Positions 57,898-64,000 of a stretch of 64,000 bases of DNA are shown here, in pieces (within the stretch, counting starts at the first letter, position 1; the number at the start of each line of letters is the position of its first letter). The stretch is taken from positions 6,753,034 through 6,817,033 of the forward strand of contig CAVNZM010000017.1 in NCBI GenBank assembly GCA_963693365.1. Direction: 5' to 3'. This stretch comes from Amoebidium appalachense (taxonomy: Eukaryota; Ichthyosporea). Position numbers and translations under genes: made by a program. The notes under the pieces are model-generated. The model saw nothing but the letters and a program-made list of their open reading frames with translations, was not told the DNA's origin and did not search any database.

Positions 57898-59046
57898 ATG
57901 GCGTCTCAGGATGCATCCTTGTCCCCGGACCCTCCTGGGACACCGCCTGGGAGCCGCAAACGTGATACACGGGAAGGAGAATCCCCAGATAAGAGGCTAA
58001 CTAAACTGAGCCGAGCGGAACAGGTTCCCTTTCCCGAGGTTAAAGCGCCACCGGCCGTGCCGCCAGCAAGTAGTTTTATTACGAAAGAACAACTGCACTT
58101 GATACCCGAGAAGGCTAGGAAATCCGTGCTCAAACTTATGGCGCATCATGAGCAGCTCCGCACCCAAGTCTCCGACTTAACAACCCAAGTAGCTGAGTAT
58201 AAAGCCAAACAGGACCACACAGACCTCTTTGTTCAGCAAATGGAGACGCGCTTACGGCAGCTGGATCCTGACCGGGCAACCCCCACCGGCCCTGCCCACG
58301 CGGGCGCGGCCCCTGCAGCACAGGCAGCCCCTGATGGGTTACCCACCCCCCCGGGGTCTCCCAAGTTCATACCCACAACGAATCCTAAGGTGTACCGCAC
58401 TACGGTGGACGCCAAGACCGTGTACGTGTCCGAGAAAGTCAAAACGTATGCCGAGTCGGTGGCCCAGACCCACGGGGCTACCCAGGCTTTGGCAGCCCTT
58501 GCCGCAGCGTCAGCACTGCACCCAACCCGCCGCCCTCGGGTGGCGTCTGACCCTGCCCCTCAGGGTACCGACGAGTCCGAGTTGACCACTGCAGCCTTCA
58601 CCATGGTGCCGGCCAACATCAGCACCATGCGTGACCGTCTTTACACCCTCGGTGTCCTCAACCAAATGATTTCCAACATGCTCTTCATTGGCCGTCGCTA
58701 CACAGTGTTCATTGTGCGTGCCGGCTACCGTGATACCCTCATAAACATCATCATCCAACGTGCTACCGACGCCACCTTTCTCGCAGACTTCGATCCTACG
58801 GCTCCCTACAACACCACACTTAACCGTGCTGATGCAGAGGCCGCTGCCCGGGCCTCTTGGCAACGCCGGGTGCTTGCAAGAATGGCCAACGCCCACGCAT
58901 GGGCTGTCAAGGCAGCCACACTTTACCCGGCACACGACAGCCGGGCCAAAACAGCAGCTGAGGTGCGTGCCTACTGGGAGGCTCAGCACGTGCAGGTCTT
59001 CAGCAAGCCCTACGACCCCACCGCCGCACCAGCCAACTCCCAGTAA
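57898..59046 (+). mobile_element. ORF1 of a non-LTR retrotransposon (LINE-like)
   Basis: An intact 382-codon frame starts at 57898 and ends at 59046, just before an endonuclease-like frame, which is the arrangement of LINE ORF1-ORF2. The product has a Pro/Ser/Thr-rich, charged N-terminus (about 1-65), a predicted coiled coil (about 75-120, TTQVAEYKAKQDHTD region), an Ala/Pro linker, and a C-terminal part (about 230-370) of unassigned fold with SNMLFIGRRYTVFIVRAGY. No zinc knuckle or RRM signature is evident. ORF1 proteins normally bind the element's RNA. Base use is more even and GC-rich than in the neighbouring repeats, and there are no introns, as expected of a mobile element. The ORF1 call rests on its position before the endonuclease remnant; the protein itself is not a family I recognise. 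Confidence 0.68.
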
Positions 59047-59048
59047 GC

Positions 59049-59637
59049 ATGCTCTCCTTTCTTTTCTGGAATGCTCGTAGTCTAAATAAGAGTAAAGCAC
59101 AGTTTCTTCTTTCGTTACCCCAACAGGAGTTCCCGTTTATTGTTGTCGCAGAAACGTGGTGGCGAGACCACGCCACACTTCGTCGGTCTGGACGGCTCGT
59201 GGGCGAGTCTACTCAGCCTGTGGGCCACAAGCCTCACTCCGGCATAGTGTTCATCGCCGCCTACCACTTTGTTAACCACTGTTCAGTTATAGCACGTACA
59301 ATACACACACACACCATCTCAGTTTATGGCCATATATGCACTTTTGTAATATTTTCCACCTAGCCTTCCACTGCTAGCACTTAAACACGAACTTAACACC
59401 ATCGCCCCACATAACCCCACACTAGTGTTAGGAGACTTTAATAGCCCGCTAATTACCACCCCACACCCCCTACACGGCCACCCACAGGCCCTATTTAACC
59501 CCAACAACCCACGCACGCCAACCTTCATCAGCAAACATCACCCCGAGCTTTTTTGGGTAACATTGTCATCTTTTTATAACATTTTGGGTACCAATGTCGT
59601 ACGAGGGTATACAATGTTACCAGTGTACAAACCCTAA
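59049..59637 (+). pseudogene. Frameshifted, truncated LINE ORF2 (AP-endonuclease part only)
   Basis: The frame beginning at 59049 opens with FWNARSLNKSK and later FIVVAETWW, typical of the N-terminal exonuclease/endonuclease/phosphatase domain of LINE ORF2, with the E of AETWW in the catalytic position. It runs into a stop at 59363. The similarity continues in another frame from about 59355 (LKHELN) to LVLGDFNSPL at 59425-59450, the GDFN catalytic motif. One frameshift therefore separates the two parts. The sequence stops resembling the family by about 59637. No reverse-transcriptase (YADD-type) domain follows, so the element is 3'-truncated and dead. Confidence 0.72.
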
Positions 59638-60290
59638 ATACAGATTGCTAACATCGTGTTACAATTGTGTGTAACAGTATGGCAGTGGTATCACTCTGTA
59701 TAACACACCGTTACCAGCATGTCACACAGAATGATATCACAGTTTTACACGGTCTGGTAACCATAATATATACAGTGTTACAAACGTGGTATCTTTAATG
59801 CATACATGATTGTACAACGTTGGTACACAATGACACCGTAATGGTACATATTGGTATAACTGTTTGATATACCGGGGTAACCATTATATACCATTACGGT
59901 AACACCATCAATACCACGCCGGACACCGAACGGATACATTTGTTGACATTGTGTTGCCATAAATTTAACTTTATTTTACATAGTGGTGACGCATTCGTAC
60001 CAATATGCCAAATTCCTGTATACCACGGGATAACACAGGAGTCGCCAATGCTATACAAAGAGTTATACTTCAGGTAACTAAAATCTACAATTCATGTACC
60101 AAAGGTGAACCCAGGTATACCACGAGAACGACACATGTTTACCATTTATACATTACAAATAACATTAAAACGACATTACGATACCATTTGTATACGTTGA
60201 CATGGCCCGTTTAGTAACAAATGGGTGGTATTCGGTATATACATTTTACTTTTATGTTAACCATACCGTACCATATTGTTATCAATTTGT
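59638..60290. repeat. Diffuse GGTA/TACC and GTTAC/GTAAC-rich tract
   Basis: About 650 AT-rich bases are saturated with short words such as TGGTA, TACCA, GTTAC and GTAAC at roughly 10-20-base spacing, on both strands. It looks like an old, decayed tandem repeat abutting the truncated retroelement. No coding potential is seen. A C-tract (60294-60316) ends it. Confidence 0.55.
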
Positions 60291-60411
60291 ATACCCCCCC
60301 CCCCCCCCCCCCCCCCTCCCCTCCAGTTCTGCAGACAGACACGAAGATGATGATCACTTTTTCTTTTTACTAAGTACTTGTGGCATCAAGCACACAAATA
60401 AACAACACAAC

Positions 60412-60490
60412 TAATATACCACCCCAGGTGGCATCCTACAGCACACAAGTTAACAACACAACTAACATACCACCCCAGGTGGCATCCATT
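60412..60490. repeat. Short direct duplication with ACCACCCCAGGTGG palindrome
   Basis: Two copies of ACAACTAAYATACCACCCCA followed by GGTGGCATCC are separated by about 20 bases. Each copy contains the imperfect palindrome CCACCCCAGGTGG. Confidence 0.85.
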
Positions 60491-60648
60491 CTCTACCATC
60501 TACTTTATCTCACATCTCGTAACAACATTACTCTTATGCAAACAAAAAATACCAAAAAGAATCATGACAAAAAAAGAAAAAAAAAAAGAAGAAAAAAAGA
60601 AAAAAAAAACTACCACACAAGCACAACAGGCTGGGCTGGGGCCGCATT

Positions 60649-61160
60649 TTAAGGCAGCGTCTCCTTCTCACTGATCTGCTGGCCGGGAGGGGTTGCAGTG
60701 GGGGTCGAAGGTTGCTGAGCACGTGGGGCCCCGTCGTCGGCAGGGGGGGGGGGGGGGGGAAGACCTGGGGGGGAGTCTTTCTTCTCCTCCTTTTCTTCTG
60801 TGGCCTTCTTCTCGAGACGGCGGTGAATCTCCTGGTGGTTCGCCAACTCCTGGAGAACAATGCATGTTAGATATGCATAAAGCAACTTGAAAGCGAAAGC
60901 AACTTGAAAGCGTATTCCCCTCCACCCAAAAAGACAAACCATCTAATCTATACAATCAACCAAACTCCTACAACATGTGTAAGTAGATGTGATAAAAAAT
61001 GCTGTGAGTCCTCTCCCATGATAACAACAAAGCTCTTCATTGTGTCTGGTCGTGAGCAACACAGAAACGAAAAACGGAAACAACAGCAGCCATAGGACAA
61101 AGAGCCGGTACCCACCTCTAGAGTGGCAAAAAAAGAGTCGACGGAACCAACCTCAAACAT
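60649..61160 (-). CDS. Small two-exon gene, charged/proline-rich protein of unknown function
   Basis: Exon 61160-61116 (ATG, then MFEVGSVDSFFATLE) ends in a GAG|GTGGGT donor. It joins in phase to exon 60849-60649, preceded by TTCTCCAG, and ends at a TAA. The product is about 81 residues. It has a short amphipathic N-terminus, a helix-forming basic/acidic stretch (HQEIHRRLEKKATEEKEEKK) and a proline-rich tail. I do not recognise the family; the length and helix are like those of small coiled-coil subunits, but this is only a description. The first exon and its upstream region are included in a tandem duplication whose second copy (ATG at 61599) loses the frame after about 12 codons. Additional upstream exons are possible. 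Confidence 0.5.
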
Positions 61161-61998
61161 AGTAAGGACGGGAACCCGGACCAGTTGAACTTATGAAGTC
61201 TAGAGAAGCAGAAAGTAGCTTGAACGACTGGTGGAAGGGATGATAGCTATAGTGCTAACAGCAAAAGTAGTGCCCACAGTCGCTGGTTCATGAACGTGAA
61301 AAGGCAACGTGCATCTGCAGCCAGCAGGCACACGCACACGCACGCACGCACACACACATACACACACACGCACACAGACACAGACACAGACACAGACATA
61401 ATCACAGGCACGGACACAGCCTACCAGACAGACAAACGCCACATGCACAAAAGCAGGCAACACAAAACTAACCTTCAAACGGCCTTCCAGCCGTTAGGCG
61501 AAGAAGCTGCAGCATGCAGCATGGTCAAAACCATTCAGCACGGTGGCTGCGCGACCTGCGGAGGGCAAAAAAAGAGTCGACACAACCAACCTCAAACATA
61601 GTAAGGACGGAAACCCGGACCAGAACTTATGAAGTCTAGAGAAGCAGAAAATAGCTTGAACGACTGGTGGAGGGGATGATAGCTATAGTGCTAACAGCAA
61701 AAGTAGTGCCCACAGTCGCTGGTTCAGGAACGTGAAAAGGCAACGTGCATCTGCAGCCAGCAGGCACACGCACACGCACGCGCACACACGCACATACACA
61801 CACACGCACACAGACACAGACACAGACACAGACATAATCACAGGCACGGACACAGACCAGACAGACAAACGCCACATGCACAAAAGCAGGCAACACAAAA
61901 CTAACCTTCAAACGGCCTTTCAGCCGTTAGGCGAAGATGCTGCAGCATGCAGCATGGTCGAAACCATTCAGCACGGTGGCTGCGCGACCTGCGGAGGG
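61124..61998. repeat. Tandem duplication, unit ~433 bp, two copies
   Basis: Copy 1 (about 61124-61562) and copy 2 (about 61563-61998) share long near-identical stretches. Examples are AAAAAAAGAGTCGAC (61137 and 61569), GAAGTCTAGAGAAGCAGAAA (61195 and 61631), CCCACAGTCGCTGGTTCA, the GACACA repeat and GCTGCAGCATGCAGCATGGT. The offset is 432-439 bases, so a few small indels separate the copies. Confidence 0.95.
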
Positions 61999-62118
61999 GA
62001 CCTGTGACCAGGCGACCTGCGGGAAGGGAACTGCGACCAGGCGACCTGCGGGAAGGGACCTGCGACCAGGCGACCTGCGGGAAAGGACCTGCGGACCTGC
62101 GGGAAGGGGGAAGAGAAA
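61985..62118. repeat. ~31-bp minisatellite (ACCAGGCGACCTGCGGGAAG)
   Basis: About four units, the last one shortened, follow the pattern GACCAGGCGACCTGCGGGAAG plus about ten bases. It begins exactly where the second copy of the 433-bp duplication ends with GCGACCTGCGG, so it appears to have grown from that junction. Confidence 0.92.
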
Positions 62119-62232
62119 TGGAGCAAACAACGTGCGTACAGGCTTAAACGGACAAAAAATTGCAAACCGGATTGGGTTTAGCCAATCACTATGGACCACT
62201 TTGGATCTTTGGAACTACTATTCAAAAATCGA

Positions 62233-62481
62233 TCAACTTTTTGCTTCGCTCCAACACCCGAGGTTGGCCGCCATGGGGCCGTCGTTTGTCGGGCTGCCTG
62301 GCAGCGGCTCCAGCTGCCCGACGTAGAAGCTACTTCTGGCAAAGACAAGCCCCTTACGTAACAATATTTGCTTTTTCCTCAAAATGCTACACAGATGCTT
62401 TTTATTATAGATGATAATTTCTATCGTCTTAGTTATTTTGGGGTTTGCAGGCTTGTTGCGTTGGGCGTTTTTCTTAGCCAT
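62233..62481 (-). CDS. Possible short open frame, unrecognised
   Basis: An 82-codon minus-strand frame starts MAKKNAQRNKP, with a lysine-rich N-terminus, and ends in non-repetitive sequence. It is the only frame in this part that is not a repeat translation. It could be a first exon reading into an intron or chance. No domain is recognisable and no splice partner was found. Confidence 0.2.
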   Translation of the reverse strand: MAKKNAQRNKPANPKITKTIEIIIYNKKHLCSILRKKQILLRKGLVFARSSFYVGQLEPLPGSPTNDGPMAANLGCWSEAKS

Positions 62482-62750
62482 TCGTGATCATGAGGGCATC
62501 ACACATGCACCGTAGTTAAACATATGCACAAGTACTACGGGTGTTGAACATTTACTGCCTGCATGGTGCGTTTCTGCCAAATACACTCTCTGGGGGTAGA
62601 GTAGGCATGGCGTGTGAACATTATACACACGCATTATACACACTTAGGCGTCTGTATATGCTTGTGTGTGTGTGTGTGTGTGCCCTTGCGTGCACGTGTG
62701 TGTATGCACACGTCTGTGTGTGTATTCTTTGTGTGTGCGTATATGTGTGT

Positions 62751-63078
<328 letters not shown>

Positions 63079-63129
63079 CGCACACGCGTTCAGGTGTGAG
63101 TGTATGTCTCACAGTGTGAGTGTATATCT

Positions 63130-63889
63130 CACAGTCCTCTTCCTAGCCTTCCCTCCCGGGACCCTTCCCCCCTGTTGCAGGCCAAAGTGTCGTCCAGGCC
63201 AAAGTGTCGTCACCTCTAATTAAAATCCAGGACGTCAAATTTGGCTGGTCTAGGGGGAATATCGGGCAGGCCAAAATGCACCCCCCCCCCCCCCTACTAC
63301 CCTGGGTGACGGGGGGGTCAGAGGGTTTGTGTGTGGTGGGAGAAACACAGTGTGGGCGGGGGGGGGGGGGGGGGGAGGGGGGGTATAAAAAATCATTGTC
63401 TTAACCTTCCCCCCCCCCCCCCCTAGTATCCCGGAAACAGGGAGTGAGTGCAGGGGTGCAGGGGGGTCAGGGTGTGTACTATATGTGGTTGGAGAAACAC
63501 AGCGTGTGCACGGACCTGCACGGTCTGGCCTAGATGGCAAATTTCTCTCCCCCCCCCCCCCCCCCCCTCCCCCCCCCCCCAGGGAAACAGGGTTGCAAAT
63601 ATAAGGTTTACGCTGTATTTTATGGACCAGGTGTGTGTGTATCATTCCACACACACACACACACATCAGTGTAAGCGCATCCAGGCACGACATTATCATA
63701 CTCTTTGACAGTGTATAGACTTAGTGTCCAATCATGCTATTTTATTGTGTGTGTGTGCACTGCACACACACTTCAATGTGTCAAACTAAATCACACCCAG
63801 ACTTGTTGTTGTATCGTGTGTGTGTGCACTGCACACGCACTTCTTAACGTTTTGAAATATACTACACAAACAAACTTATACACACATAC
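63130..63889. other. Right-end non-coding region with poly-C/G tracts
   Basis: It contains C tracts (63280-63294, 63409-63423, 63551-63580), G tracts (63358-63383) and two related segments ending in GAGAAACACAG (about 63300-63360 and 63440-63505). A twice-repeated CACTGCACACRCACTTC occurs near 63757 and 63827. No gene is seen. Confidence 0.55.
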
Positions 63890-64000
63890 ACAGGGGTTTA
63901 CGCTGTTTACTCGAGGCAAAGAGAACCAGTCTCAGGTATGGGGGGGGGGTTTTGCTCGGAATATCCCCTCAGCGGTATATCATTATCACGTACATAGATG
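63890..64000 (+). repeat. Copy B of the dispersed ~115-bp repeat, cut by the window end
   Basis: It runs GTTTACGCTGTTTACTCGAG, GCAAAGAGAACCAGTCTCAG, a G-tract, then TTTTGCTCGGAATATCCCCT to ACGTACATAGATG. It matches the reverse complement of 31793-31900 with only a few differences. A shorter GTTTACGCTGT match occurs at about 63606. Confidence 0.88.

Overview
This is eukaryotic nuclear DNA. Genes are split into many short exons by introns of about 0.3-2.4 kb, and the introns are packed with (GT)n/(CA)n, (GA)n, (CCCT)n and very long poly-G/poly-C tracts. The gene set (mitochondrial pyruvate dehydrogenase E2, a nuclear-pore scaffold protein, a heat-shock-factor protein and a RhoGEF with RGS, C1, DH and PH domains) points to a unicellular holozoan or early animal. 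The RGS-C1-DH-PH order is known from animal DRhoGEF2/RHGF-1 proteins. An ichthyosporean-like genome is my best guess, but it is inference only.

Layout, left to right. At 1042-1902 (minus) lies an intronless HSF-domain gene. From 1.9 to 8.1 kb is non-coding DNA with GA, G and C tracts. At 8103-17465 (minus) a complete 12-exon PDH-E2 gene can be rebuilt; all its splice phases agree and it gives 495 codons plus stop. From 17.5 to 23.6 kb is intergenic DNA with a palindromic 20-bp tandem repeat. At 23591-41057 (minus) is a roughly 25-exon RhoGEF gene. A 1.1-kb divergent intergenic region (41058-42156) separates it from a 19-exon NUP85 gene (42157-57270, plus; about 682 aa). From 57.5 to 59.6 kb lies a broken non-LTR retrotransposon with an intact ORF1 and a frameshifted endonuclease, but no reverse transcriptase. 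At 60649-61160 (minus) is a small two-exon gene of unknown function. Beyond it are a 0.43-kb tandem duplication, a 31-bp minisatellite and more simple repeats.

The genes are unrelated housekeeping or signalling genes with no sign of an operon or cluster. The most notable signals are in the non-coding DNA. Microsatellites form splice sites directly, as (CA)n-AG acceptors or (GT)n donors. A dispersed retroposon-like repeat ending in CTAAC-(C)n-(A)n supplies the acceptor of one E2 exon. A 115-bp repeat occurs twice, in opposite orientations. No CRISPR array, rRNA or tRNA was recognised, and no obviously new multi-gene system was found. Exon boundaries were set by eye from splice motifs, reading-frame phase and family similarity; transcript data were not available.
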